This document shows, piece by piece, positions 53,913 through 63,177 of a stretch of 64,000 bases of DNA. Below the pieces are notes generated by a model. It was not told the DNA's origin, did not search any database, and saw only the letters and a program-made list of their open reading frames with translations. The stretch comes from Candidatus Kuenenia hertensis (GTDB lineage Bacteria > Planctomycetota > Brocadiia > Brocadiales > Brocadiaceae), in assembly GCA_021646465.1 (NCBI GenBank), contig SOET01000007.1, forward strand, positions 1-64,000, in the 5' to 3' direction. A program made the translations under genes and the position numbers. Numbering within the stretch: the first letter of the stretch is position 1; every line of letters starts with the position of its first letter.

Positions 53913-53984
53913 TAAAATTATGGTGTAAAGCTGATGCAGTAGTTGTGCAAAACCGGTATTTTTCTCATTTAAGTATTCCAGAAG

Positions 53985-54022
53985 ACCCAGTGCAAGTTTC
54001 AATACTTGTTCTGGGTTTTTTT
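53985..54022 (+). terminator. Riboswitch-linked intrinsic terminator
   Basis: ACCCAG-TG-CAAGT pairs with ACTTG-TT-CTGGGT around TTCAAT, then a run of eight T. It is 73 bases after the riboswitch core and is its likely expression platform. Confidence 0.8.
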
Positions 54023-54075
54023 TATTCCAAAAATTTTTAGCATTAGTAAAAATTGATAAAAGAAAGGGGATAATT

Positions 54076-54273
54076 ATGGATAATTCATTAACCGGTGTTG
54101 CTGCAAGTATGACAGATAATATTTTTGCGGTAAAGCAGGCCATGGAATCAATGAAGAATGAAGGCGAAACTGTTCAAAAACTTATAGATGATTCTGAAAG
54201 CATTCGCGAAGAAATCAATTCAATGGCTGGCAATGAAGAGCGTGTTGGAGGAAATATCGATATCTATGCTTAA
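54076..54273 (+). CDS. YjfB-family putative motility peptide
   Basis: 65 aa with an AAAGGGGA site eight bases before the ATG. The chain is one helical stretch, TGVAASMTDNIFAVKQAMESM then EGETVQKLIDDS, of the type called putative motility protein (YjfB, near the flagellar genes of Bacillus). It is under the c-di-GMP riboswitch with terminator, so its expression should follow the second messenger that controls motility and surface life. No flagellar gene lies in this window. Confidence 0.7.
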   Translation: MDNSLTGVAASMTDNIFAVKQAMESMKNEGETVQKLIDDSESIREEINSMAGNEERVGGNIDIYA

Positions 54274-54301
54274 TCCCCAATTGTGATCTGTATATTTTTT
54301 T

Positions 54302-54335
54302 GTAAGAAAGAAGGAATGATCTCCTTCTTTCTTAC
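54302..54335 (+). repeat. Perfect hairpin after the motility peptide gene
   Basis: GTAAGAAAGAAGGA and its exact complement around ATGATC, 28 bases after the stop. There is no T-run on the plus-strand 3' side. It may be a weak terminator or transcript-protecting stem. The rest of 54336-54694 shows no gene. Confidence 0.55.
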
Positions 54336-54694
54336 TGCGCTTCATATTTGCATTTCCGGCTATCGATAAATGGGATTACCGTTATACGTTGCAAAAACAT
54401 TTCTTTTTAAGTTTTTTTAATGCCCTTCGTCCCCTTTGCACCTGACTTTCTTTACCTATCGGGCAAGCAAAAAGTAAAAATCGCATCTGTCTTTGCAGTC
54501 GCTTTGCCTTTGTGTGAATATTTTCCTCCCCTCTTATGAGCAATGACTCATGGATGTTTCATTGCAAAAAGAAACCAGACAACATTTGATTTCATTTAGC
54601 TTTTTGTGTGGAATCATGATAATCTTGTCTCTGGCAAAAAATGTATCATTCAGAAATCAGACAATACACACATAATTCAAAGAAATAATGCCTT

Positions 54695-56266
54695 GTGTTA
54701 AAAAAAGGATTTTCAGTCAAAGTGAAACAAAAAAAAGACGGCGATGATTCTTATCCGTTCAAGCGTATCATGGGTTTTGGACTTGGATTTATATTTTTTT
54801 TCACCATGCTTTTTTTGCCAACGCCGGAAGGAATGTCCGCACCGGCACAAAAAACTGCGGCAGTAACACTTTTAATGGTGTGCTGGTGGCTATCGGAGGC
54901 ACTCCCGATCCCGGTTACCGCATTAACGCCTTTGGCCCTGTTTCCGATCCTTGGGATTATGGATGGCAGGGAGGCGGCAATGCCCTATGCGGAAGATGCA
55001 GTATTCCTTTTCCTTGGAGGATTCTGTATTGCAATATCAATGCAGAAATGGAGCCTGCATCGACGTATCGCTCTTTTTATTATAAAGGCAATCGGTAACA
55101 AGCCGAGGCAACTGGTGCTTGGGTTTATGATTGCTACGGCCTTCTTGTCAATGTGGATATCCAATACTGCCACAACTATGATGATGCTTCCCATCGGGAT
55201 GGCATTGATTGCACATTTCTGCGGTAATGACCATGACAAGAAAATCAATACGAAGTTTGGCGCTTCATTGATGCTGGGTATTGCTTACAGCGCAAGTATT
55301 GGCGGGATAGGAACGCTCATCGGAACGCCCCCGAATCTCGTCTTTGCAGGTCAATTGAAAATACTCTTTCCCGGCGCACCAGAGATAGGATTTTTTGAAT
55401 GGATGAAAATAGGGATTCCGCTTGTGTTTACCTTTCTTCCCCTTGCATGGTGGTATCTTACCTTTTGGGCCTTTCCCCCCGAACAGAAAGCGGTTAAAGC
55501 TAATACGGATATCACTGATAAAGAGATTGCATCTCTGGGGAGTTTTAATAAAGGGGAGAAATACACATTATGTGTGTTTGCGCTTACCTGCTTTGCCTGG
55601 ATATTTCGACAGAATATTGTTATCGGTTCCCTGAAAATTCCCGGGTGGACAAAATTCCTTGGGCTGGAAAATTATGTACGTGATTCGACAATTGCAATTG
55701 CTGCAGCGATCGTCCTTTTTGCCCTTCCTGTCGATATTAAAAAAAGAGAATTTGTACTCGACTGGAAATCTGCGGTAAAACTGCCATGGGGAATTTTAAT
55801 TCTCTTTGGTGGTGGTTTCACATTGGCAAAGGGATTCATGGTTTCCGGTCTTTCCGATTGGATTGGCCATTGTATCGTTGGATTAGGCGCCCTCCCTATC
55901 CTAATAATAATTATCGCTATCTGTTTGTTAATGACGTTTCTGACGGAAATTACCTCAAACACTGCGACTGCGACGATGATTCTGCCAATACTCGCCGCCT
56001 TGTCCGGCACTCTTAATATACATCCTTTTGCTTTAATGCTCCCTGCAGCACTCTCTGCATCGTGTGCGTTCATGCTTCCTGTTGCAACGCCGCCAAACGC
56101 TATCATATTCAGCAGTGGCCATGTTACCATACCCATAATGGCCCGAACCGGCCTTATCCTTAACCTATTTGGTGTGGTATTGATCACTGCGATTATCTAT
56201 CTCGTAGCCATTCCTGTTTTTGGTATAGTACTATCGGAATCGCCGGTATGGGCAATGAAGAAGTAA
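54695..56266 (+). CDS. DASS/SLC13-family sodium:anion symporter
   Basis: 523 aa from a GTG start. About twelve membrane segments. The two family signatures MWISNTATTMMMLPI and TEITSNTATATMILPI (the SNT motifs that form the substrate and sodium site) are both present, as is GTPPNLVFAG. Substrates of this family are dicarboxylates such as succinate and fumarate, or sulfate. It stands alone upstream of the methylmalonyl-CoA genes but 260 bases away. Succinate is made by that pathway, so a dicarboxylate carrier would fit the location. Confidence 0.9.
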   Translation: MLKKGFSVKVKQKKDGDDSYPFKRIMGFGLGFIFFFTMLFLPTPEGMSAPAQKTAAVTLLMVCWWLSEALPIPVTALTPLALFPILGIMDGREAAMPYAEDAVFLFLGGFCIAISMQKWSLHRRIALFIIKAIGNKPRQLVLGFMIATAFLSMWISNTATTMMMLPIGMALIAHFCGNDHDKKINTKFGASLMLGIAYSASIGGIGTLIGTPPNLVFAGQLKILFPGAPEIGFFEWMKIGIPLVFTFLPLAWWYLTFWAFPPEQKAVKANTDITDKEIASLGSFNKGEKYTLCVFALTCFAWIFRQNIVIGSLKIPGWTKFLGLENYVRDSTIAIAAAIVLFALPVDIKKREFVLDWKSAVKLPWGILILFGGGFTLAKGFMVSGLSDWIGHCIVGLGALPILIIIIAICLLMTFLTEITSNTATATMILPILAALSGTLNIHPFALMLPAALSASCAFMLPVATPPNAIIFSSGHVTIPIMARTGLILNLFGVVLITAIIYLVAIPVFGIVLSESPVWAMKK

Positions 56267-56526
56267 TGGAAATTTAAACCATCCTCTACTGTCAGAATGA
56301 ATCGATAAAACGGGAAAGCCTTTCTTCAACAAAAATTCTGCTTGCGCGTTTTCCTCTTTGATGGTTGAATGGTTTAAGAGTTGAAATTCCTGTATCATTA
56401 GGTTGGGCTATCTACCGCAAAAACCCCCTTCATAAAAGAAAACAAGAAAGAGATTGTTAAAAAAAAGATCCTCAACTTGCTGACATTGGAGGTAATTCGT
56501 AACAACATAGGAGAAAGGTTGTTTGT

Positions 56527-56958
56527 ATGGATATACAGCAGTGCCGTGGAAGAATATTAATAGGAAAGCCTGGCCTGGATGGCCATGATCGGGGAGCAAA
56601 GATTATTGCCCGCAGTCTTCGTGATGATGGATTTGAAGTCATTTACACGGGTATTCGCCGGACGCCTGAAGAAATTGCGTTAACGGCAATACAGGAAGAT
56701 GTGGACGTTGTTGGACTTTCTGTCCTCTCCGGAGCGCATAACGAACTTTTTCCCGAAGTGCTGAAGGCACTTCATCAGGCAAAAGGGGGTGATATACCAG
56801 TAATAGGCGGAGGTATCATTCCTGAGGAAGATATTCAACATTTAAAGGAACTGGGAATGTACGAAATATTTACTTCCGGTACACCGGTACAAACAATCCT
56901 GAACACATTCAGAGAGGCCACTGAAAAATACCGCCAAAGAAAACATAAAATAATTTAG
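56527..56958 (+). CDS. mcmA2: Methylmalonyl-CoA mutase, B12-binding C-terminal subunit
   Basis: 143 aa. The DxHxxG motif GLDGHDRGAK (about residues 16-25) supplies the lower axial His ligand of cobalamin. GLSVLSGAHNELFPE and VIGGGIIPEED are the conserved Rossmann-like loops that hold the nucleotide tail. It is the separate B12 domain; the catalytic barrel is encoded at 58001-59656. It starts the cluster with meaB 92 bases on. The split of mutase into two subunits is common in archaea and some bacteria. Confidence 0.92.
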   Translation: MDIQQCRGRILIGKPGLDGHDRGAKIIARSLRDDGFEVIYTGIRRTPEEIALTAIQEDVDVVGLSVLSGAHNELFPEVLKALHQAKGGDIPVIGGGIIPEEDIQHLKELGMYEIFTSGTPVQTILNTFREATEKYRQRKHKII

Positions 56959-57050
56959 TGGTAAATTTTAAGAACAAATAAGCATTGGCAAAAAAACAAT
57001 CAGGTCTTGTGCAATGCAAAATATATTCAAGAGAGTGCGATTGAAACAGC

Positions 57051-58004
57051 ATGAATGATATTGATGAAATTGTAAAGGGAATTTATCTAAAGGAACCGCG
57101 TGCGATTGGCCGTGCGATTTCAATAATTGAAGATGGCGACCAAAGGGCTGGCGCGCTTCTGAAGCAAATAAATGCGAAAAACATTCAGGAATCGACGATA
57201 TTGGGCATTACCGGGCCAATAGGTACAGGAAAGTCAACAATAATTAACCAATTGATTGCCCATTATCGCAAACAGGGAAACAGAGTAGGAATTGTGGCAA
57301 TAGACCCGTCGTCTCCGGTATCCGGAGGCGCCTTTTTGGGGGATCGCATCAGAATGATGAGGCACGCTATGGATAAAGATGTGGTGGTACGTTCGATGGC
57401 AACCAGAGGAAAGCAAGGAGGATTATGTGCCGCCGCCGCTGCTGCTGTCAGGATAATGATCTGTTCGGGGTGTGATCCTGTCATCATAGAGACAGTAGGA
57501 GTTGGGCAGGCTGAGATCGATGTAGTAAGACTTGCGGATATTACAATACTGGTGTTAGCCCCTGGTGTTGGCGACGAGATACAGATGATGAAAGCCGGTA
57601 TTATAGAAATAGCAGATATCGTGGTAGTAAATAAAGCAGAGTGCCCGGGGGCAGACTCCCTGTTTATGGAACTGGAGAACGTGCTCCATCAGAGAAATTG
57701 CACTGTCTGTCGTGTTATTGCCAGGGAGGCATACGGAATAGAAAAGCTTGCAGTTTTCATTGGTGTTATCGACAAGGAACGCCGCAAAAGCGGGCAATTT
57801 ACAAATAAACGAAAACAAACAAGAGAAACCGAAATAATAGATTATGCCATTGAGATGATGCGTGATGAACTCAGAAGGCGCTTAAAAGAATACCCGGGAA
57901 ATTATACCGGAGACCCGCGCACAATTGCCCGTAAGTTAATTGACGACATTTGCATAGCCGAATTAGATACATCAAAAAGAAACTGCCCGGAGGTGTTTTT
58001 ATGA
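57051..58004 (+). CDS. meaB: MeaB, G-protein chaperone of methylmalonyl-CoA mutase
   Basis: 317 aa. P-loop [11 protein letters not shown], switch region [18 protein letters not shown], base-recognition NKAE and an extended dimer arm at the C-terminus. MeaB guards loading and repair of adenosylcobalamin in the mutase using GTP. The gene lies between the two mutase subunits and overlaps the large subunit by four bases (ATGA), a strong sign of joint assembly. Confidence 0.93.
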   Translation: MNDIDEIVKGIYLKEPRAIGRAISIIEDGDQRAGALLKQINAKNIQESTILGITGPIGTGKSTIINQLIAHYRKQGNRVGIVAIDPSSPVSGGAFLGDRIRMMRHAMDKDVVVRSMATRGKQGGLCAAAAAAVRIMICSGCDPVIIETVGVGQAEIDVVRLADITILVLAPGVGDEIQMMKAGIIEIADIVVVNKAECPGADSLFMELENVLHQRNCTVCRVIAREAYGIEKLAVFIGVIDKERRKSGQFTNKRKQTRETEIIDYAIEMMRDELRRRLKEYPGNYTGDPRTIARKLIDDICIAELDTSKRNCPEVFL

Positions 58005-59656
58005 ATAAGCATCCTGCATTTGTTGAATGGAAGGAAACGGTACTCAAAAAAACATTGGAACGATTTCCTGAAAGACAGAAAGAATTTAAAACTGATTCCG
58101 GTTTTCCCGCGGAACGTTTAGCGTTGCCAGAGGAGATTGATGACAAATACCTTTTGAAAATAGGTTTTCCCGGACAGTATCCGTTTACACGAGGCGTACA
58201 ACCTACGATGTACCGTGGTCGTCTCTGGACGATGAGGCAGTATGCCGGATTCTCCTCCGCTGAAGAGTCCAACAAAAGATACCGTTATCTGCTGGAACAG
58301 GGAACAACCGGACTTTCCGTGGCATTCGACCTGCCGACACAGATTGGCTATGATTCCGATCATAAAATAAGCCGGGGGGAGGTAGGAAGGGTTGGGGCTG
58401 CAATAGATACATTTGCCGATATGGAAGCGCTTTTTAACGGCATTCCGCTGGATAAGGTCTCTACCTCCATGACGATCAATTCTCCCACGGCAATACTGCT
58501 TGCCATGTATGTTGTGGTGGCGGAAAGACAGGGGATAAAGCCTGCACAGTTGGCCGGAACTGTGCAAAATGACATACTTAAAGAGTACATTGCCCGCGGG
58601 ACATATATTTTCCCGCCGCATCCGAGCATACGTCTGATGACAGACATTATAGAATGGTGCAGCAGGGAAATGCCGCAATTTAACACGATTTCCGTTTCCG
58701 GTTATCATATAAGAGAAGCAGGTTCTACGGCGGTACAGGAAATTGCTTTTACCTTCGCTAATGCCTGCACTTATGTGGAGGCGGCAATTTGCGCAGGACT
58801 GGATGTTGACGTATTTGCCCCGCGCATGACGTTTTTCTTTAATGCGTCATCTGATTTTCTGGAAGAGATAGCGAAATTCAGAGCTGCCCGGCGACTTTGG
58901 GCAAGATTGATGAAGGAACGATTCAAGGCAAAAGATCCTGCTTCCCTGAAACTTCGGTTTCATACGCAAACTGCCGGTTATACACTGACAGCGCAGCAGG
59001 TTGACAACAATATTGTCCGGGTAACACTGCAGGCCCTTGCTGCCGTGCTCGGGGGAACGCAATCTTTACACACAAATTCCCGCGATGAGGCTCTTACACT
59101 TCCCCTGGAAGACTCTGTTCGGACAGCTTTGCGTACACAACAGATCATAGCATACGAGTCCGGGGTATGTAATACCGTTGACCCCCTCGCCGGATCGTAC
59201 TACATTGAAAATCTGACGGACAGAATGGAGCAGGAAATTTCCGCCCTGATTGACAGAATTGATGCTGCCGGAGGCATGATCGCAGCAATTGAGTCAGGTA
59301 GTGTTCAGCGTCAAATCGAAGAATCCTCATACACGTACCAGCAGCAGATAGAAAACGGTGAACGAATTGTTATCGGACAAAACAAATTTCAGGAAACGAA
59401 AGAAGTATCCCCACCCGTTTTTCAAATTAATAAATTTATTGAAGAAAACCAGGTAATGAAATTGTTGAAAATACGCGCCGAACGAGATAATCAAAAGGTT
59501 AGGAAGTCATTGGCACACCTTGAAGAGGCCGTCCGGGGAAAAGAGAATGTAATGCCTCACGTTATTGAAGCAGTGCGCTGTTATGCAACATTGGGTGAAA
59601 TCTGTGACGTCCTGCGTAAAGTATTTGGCGTTTATGAGGAAACAAAAGGATACTAA
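58001..59656 (+). CDS. mcmA1: Methylmalonyl-CoA mutase, catalytic large subunit
   Basis: 551 aa from the ATG at 58001, preceded by CGGAGG and overlapping the meaB stop. This start fits the family, whereas the upstream extension would read through meaB. The substrate channel motif [15 protein letters not shown] then [10 protein letters not shown], and [12 protein letters not shown], keep the Tyr and Arg that favour methylmalonyl-CoA over isobutyryl-CoA. The protein lacks the B12 domain, which is supplied by 56527-56958. It isomerises methylmalonyl-CoA to succinyl-CoA. Confidence 0.94.
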   Translation: MNKHPAFVEWKETVLKKTLERFPERQKEFKTDSGFPAERLALPEEIDDKYLLKIGFPGQYPFTRGVQPTMYRGRLWTMRQYAGFSSAEESNKRYRYLLEQGTTGLSVAFDLPTQIGYDSDHKISRGEVGRVGAAIDTFADMEALFNGIPLDKVSTSMTINSPTAILLAMYVVVAERQGIKPAQLAGTVQNDILKEYIARGTYIFPPHPSIRLMTDIIEWCSREMPQFNTISVSGYHIREAGSTAVQEIAFTFANACTYVEAAICAGLDVDVFAPRMTFFFNASSDFLEEIAKFRAARRLWARLMKERFKAKDPASLKLRFHTQTAGYTLTAQQVDNNIVRVTLQALAAVLGGTQSLHTNSRDEALTLPLEDSVRTALRTQQIIAYESGVCNTVDPLAGSYYIENLTDRMEQEISALIDRIDAAGGMIAAIESGSVQRQIEESSYTYQQQIENGERIVIGQNKFQETKEVSPPVFQINKFIEENQVMKLLKIRAERDNQKVRKSLAHLEEAVRGKENVMPHVIEAVRCYATLGEICDVLRKVFGVYEETKGY

Positions 59657-59660
59657 AAAT

Positions 59661-60083
59661 ATGATACAAAAAATTGACCATCTGGGAATTGCAGTGCGGT
59701 CACTTGACGAGGCAGTTCAATATTATGAACAAGCCCTTGGATTAAAATGCAGTGGTAAGGAGGAAGTACCTTTACAAAAGGTAAAGATCGCCTTTTTTCA
59801 GATAGGTGACGTTCGCCTTGAACTTCTCGAACCTTCTTCTGCCGACAGCCCTGTCGCGCAATTTCTCGAAAAACATGGAGAAGGTGTACACCATGTTGCA
59901 TTTTCTACAGACAACATTGAAGAACAATTGTCAAAGGCGAAAAATGCGGGTTGCCGCCTGATTCATGAGGTACCCATAAAAGGATCGGGCGGCATGCAGG
60001 TGGCCTTTCTCCACCCAAAATCTACCCACGGGGTACTTACAGAATTTTGCTCGATGGAAAACGAGCAGAAAAAACATGATTGA
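59661..60083 (+). CDS. mce: Methylmalonyl-CoA epimerase
   Basis: 140 aa from the ATG at 59661 (MIQKIDHLGIAV), four bases after the mutase stop; the longer frame overlaps the mutase. A vicinal-oxygen-chelate fold with metal ligands in IDHLGIAV, GVHHVAFS and the final LTEFC segment. It interconverts (S)- and (R)-methylmalonyl-CoA and so links carboxylase and mutase. Confidence 0.93.
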   Translation: MIQKIDHLGIAVRSLDEAVQYYEQALGLKCSGKEEVPLQKVKIAFFQIGDVRLELLEPSSADSPVAQFLEKHGEGVHHVAFSTDNIEEQLSKAKNAGCRLIHEVPIKGSGGMQVAFLHPKSTHGVLTEFCSMENEQKKHD

Positions 60084-60106
60084 TCAGTGATTAATTTCAT
60101 CTGCCT

Positions 60107-61657
60107 ATGACCATTTCACAAAAGCTTATTGAAGAACTGGAAAAGCGAAAAAACCAAATCCTTACGTACGGGGCAGATAAAGCAAGCGCGAGGCACGAAC
60201 AAGGCTTGATGACAGCTCGGGAACGCCTTGTCAAACTTTTCGATCCAAATACTTTCCAGGAAACAGGAATGCATGCGCAACATGCCTGCCACGATTTCGG
60301 CATGGAAAAGAAAAACCTTCCTTGCGATGGCGTAATGACGGGAATCGGGCAGATTGCCGGAAAACCCGTTGCCGCTTTTAGCCAGGATTTTATGGTAAGC
60401 GGCGGATCATTGGGAAGGATTCATGCCAGAAAAATATGTGATCTTATGGACTATGCCATAAAAACAGGCATACCGGTAATAGGTTTTAACGACTCGGGTG
60501 GTGCGAGAATCCAGGAGGGGGTAGACTCATTATCGGGATACGGGCAGGTATTTTACAAAAATGTAATGCTGTCCGGTGTGGTTCCGCAAATAGCCGTTAT
60601 TGCAGGGCCTTGTGCCGGAGGTGCGTCATACTCCCCTGCACTCATGGATTTTATCATTATGACCAGACAAAATTCCTACATGTTTATTTGCGGACCGGAT
60701 GTTATCCGTTCTGTTACCGGAAACGATGCAACAATGGACGAAATAGGGAACACCACAGTTCATGCCACGTTGAGTGGCAATATCCACTTTGTTGCAGAAA
60801 ACGATGAACATGCCATTGAAATTGTTCGCCAGTTGCTTTCCTATTTTCCCTCCAATAATCTTTTGGACCCGCCTCACCGGCCAACACAAAACATTTCTCT
60901 CGATAAAGATGAGGGTATGAACGAACTCGTTCCCGCAGACAACAGGGAACCGATGAATGTGCTGGAGGTTATTAAAAAGCTCGTGGATAATGATTCATTC
61001 CTGGAAGTACAGAAAGAGTGGGCAAAAAATATTGTTATCGGATTTGCGAGAATTGAAGGAATCGTTGTGGGGCTGGTTGCAAATCAATCAATAGTAAAGG
61101 CGGGAACCCTTGATATTGACGCGTCGGATAAGGCAAGCCGGTTTATCCGTTTCTGCGACATATTTAATATACCATTGGTAACGTTAGTTGATGTGCCCGG
61201 TTTTTTGCCGGGAGTGGAGGAGGAGCAGGGAGGTATTATCCGGCATGGGGCAAAAATGTTGTATGCGTACGCTGAAGCAACCGTTCCCAAAATTACCGTA
61301 ATTCTTCGCAAGGCATACGGAGGAGCCTATCTCGCAATGTGCAGCAGTGATATGGGGGCAGATGTTGTCTTTGCCTGGCCCACTGCGGAAATAGCCGTTA
61401 TGGGCGCCGAAGGGGCGGTCAAAATTCTCTACCGCCATGAACTTAAAAACGCCGAAGATTCAAAAGCCGCAGAGTCAAAACTGATTTCAGAATATCATCA
61501 ACGATTCGCCTCTCCCTATCAGGCGGCTGCCAATGCGTTGATTTCCGACGTCATAGAACCATCGTTTACACGATACAAAGTGGCGATTGCGCTACACAAC
61601 ACTCTTTCAAAACGTGCAACACTCCCCCCAAAGAAACACGGGAATATGCCATTGTGA
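60107..61657 (+). CDS. Acyl-CoA carboxyltransferase (propionyl-CoA carboxylase beta or methylmalonyl-CoA decarboxylase alpha)
   Basis: 516 aa. Carboxyltransferase signatures: GFNDSGGARIQEGVDSLSGYG, AGPCAGGASYSPAL, LVDVPGFLPGVEEEQGGIIRHGAKMLYAYAEA (given here as known blocks at residues about 130, 165 and 365), and KAYGGAYLAMCS. It would carry out the carboxyl transfer between biotin and propionyl-CoA/methylmalonyl-CoA. No biotin carboxylase, biotin-carrier or decarboxylase membrane subunit lies in the window, so direction and partner remain open. It follows the epimerase by 23 bases. Confidence 0.9.
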   Translation: MTISQKLIEELEKRKNQILTYGADKASARHEQGLMTARERLVKLFDPNTFQETGMHAQHACHDFGMEKKNLPCDGVMTGIGQIAGKPVAAFSQDFMVSGGSLGRIHARKICDLMDYAIKTGIPVIGFNDSGGARIQEGVDSLSGYGQVFYKNVMLSGVVPQIAVIAGPCAGGASYSPALMDFIIMTRQNSYMFICGPDVIRSVTGNDATMDEIGNTTVHATLSGNIHFVAENDEHAIEIVRQLLSYFPSNNLLDPPHRPTQNISLDKDEGMNELVPADNREPMNVLEVIKKLVDNDSFLEVQKEWAKNIVIGFARIEGIVVGLVANQSIVKAGTLDIDASDKASRFIRFCDIFNIPLVTLVDVPGFLPGVEEEQGGIIRHGAKMLYAYAEATVPKITVILRKAYGGAYLAMCSSDMGADVVFAWPTAEIAVMGAEGAVKILYRHELKNAEDSKAAESKLISEYHQRFASPYQAAANALISDVIEPSFTRYKVAIALHNTLSKRATLPPKKHGNMPL

Positions 61658-61706
61658 TAGCAGTGAATATTAAAATGCAGATATCTTACAAAGAGGAGAT
61701 ATATAA

Positions 61707-61964
61707 ATGACATATAAATTATTTGAAGAAGTCGTTTTGTTAAAAGATATTCCTGAAAAAAAATTAAAGAAAGGGGACGTTGCCACTATTATTGAGCATC
61801 ACCCTGTTTCTAAGGGTGAAGACGGATATTCATTAGAAGTGTTTAATGCGCTTGGAGACACAATAGCAGTGATAATTGTACCTGAGTCTGCAATTGAACC
61901 CTTAACAGAGAATGAGATTTTTAGTATTCGTTCATTAGTGGCAGAGGGAAAAGAACAGAAGTAG
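61707..61964 (+). CDS. DUF4926 small protein
   Basis: 85 aa with AGAGGAG about eight bases upstream. The frame KLFEEVVLLKDIPEKKLKKGD, then GDVATIIEHHP and GYSLEVFNALG, is the typical DUF4926 beta-barrel (SH3-like) layout. Members often sit near toxin-antitoxin or mobile loci; function is unknown. It is 49 bases after the carboxyltransferase gene and just before a MITE copy. Confidence 0.75.
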   Translation: MTYKLFEEVVLLKDIPEKKLKKGDVATIIEHHPVSKGEDGYSLEVFNALGDTIAVIIVPESAIEPLTENEIFSIRSLVAEGKEQK

Positions 61965-61987
61965 GCGGTTGCACCTCAATTAAAAAC

Positions 61988-62146
61988 GGGAGCATTCCCG
62001 ATTTTTTGTAACTCTTTACATATATGCCAGTGACGGCCTCTTATTGTATCGCAAGCATCCTGCTTGTGATATTTCTAACTCAAGCTAGAAGCTTGAGTTA
62101 CTATTAGCCCCTAATTGTGTTTTTACAAAAAATCGGGAATGCTCCC
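61988..62146. mobile_element. MITE-like element, GGGAGCATTCCCG family (copy 3), with 9-base target duplication
   Basis: 159 bp. Ends GGGAGCATTCCCGATTTTTT and its near-exact inverse. It is flanked by perfect direct repeats ATTAAAAAC (61979-61987 and 62147-62155). The interior holds hairpins ATCGCAAGCA/TGCTTGTGAT and AACTCAAGCT/AGCTTGAGTT. No coding capacity. The rest of 62156-62310 has no feature I can support. Confidence 0.8.
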
Positions 62147-62310
62147 ATTAAAAACTAACGAATTTTTCTAAATTTGCCATAATAGTTTCCATGATTCGAA
62201 ACTCTCCCACTTTATTATAAGTACCCCTTAACCGTTTGTCTATTTTATCTTTATCGGATCTTCTTAAAGAATGTCCTTTATGTCGTTAACGAAGGTTTCA
62301 GGTTCATGCT

Positions 62311-63177
62311 TTAATGGATCACGTAATTTTTCAGATACTCTTCCAGTGCTTCCTGCCAGGGCCTCATTTTGTATCCGCTCATCTGCACAAACTTTGTACA
62401 ATCCAATGAGGAGTTTTGCGGTACTGCCGCAGCACGTTCAAAATCTTTTGCCTTTATGGGATGGAGAGATACCTGATTGTTTGTTAATTCAAAAATTTTC
62501 TTTGCCCATTCATACCATGAGCAGAAGCCGTCATTTGCAATGTGATAAATACCGCGAAGGTCAAGCGAAAAAATATACCAGATTGCAGGGACGATATCAG
62601 CAGCATAGGTAGGACTCCCGAATTGGTCTGTTACAACGGATACGGAACGCTTTTCTGCTCCAAGAGCGAGTATTTTTGTTACAAAATTACTTCTATGTAC
62701 CCCATAGAGCCGTGATATTCTTACAATGGCATAATTGCCGTTTATTTCCTGCACTGCCGATTCTCCGGCAAGTTTTGATTTGCCATATACCGAGAGGGGG
62801 TGAGTTTGGTCTGTCTCAATGTACGGAGTATTTTTCATGCCATCAAAAACATAATCAGTACTAATATGGATAACCTTGGCATTAATGTTTTTTCCTGCCT
62901 GTGCAACATTTTTTGCCCCGTCGGCATTAACGGAATATGCCTTGTCAGTATTAGTTTCACAAGCATCAACATCTGTAAATGCAGCGCCATTAATTATTAC
63001 ATCAGGCATATGCCGGGTAATTATTTCAGAAGTGTTTGAGGCATTGGTAATTTCTATTTGGGTATGAGGAGCGGTAATGACGGTAAAATTTTGCTTTTCC
63101 CTCCTGGCAAGGAGTGGTAACTGATTTGCCAGTTCCCGGCCAAGCATCCCGTCAGATCCAATAATAAGTATTTTCAT
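62311..63177 (-). CDS. rfbD: dTDP-4-dehydrorhamnose reductase
   Basis: 288 aa. An N-terminal nucleotide-binding GSDGMLGRELANQL, the active-site YGKSKLAGE, and the segments VIHISTDYVFDG and VVTDQFGSPTYAADI define the RmlD family. It makes dTDP-L-rhamnose for surface polysaccharide. It overlaps the ABC exporter gene by four bases, so the two are probably cotranscribed and serve envelope assembly. Confidence 0.93.
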   Translation of the reverse strand: MKILIIGSDGMLGRELANQLPLLARREKQNFTVITAPHTQIEITNASNTSEIITRHMPDVIINGAAFTDVDACETNTDKAYSVNADGAKNVAQAGKNINAKVIHISTDYVFDGMKNTPYIETDQTHPLSVYGKSKLAGESAVQEINGNYAIVRISRLYGVHRSNFVTKILALGAEKRSVSVVTDQFGSPTYAADIVPAIWYIFSLDLRGIYHIANDGFCSWYEWAKKIFELTNNQVSLHPIKAKDFERAAAVPQNSSLDCTKFVQMSGYKMRPWQEALEEYLKNYVIH

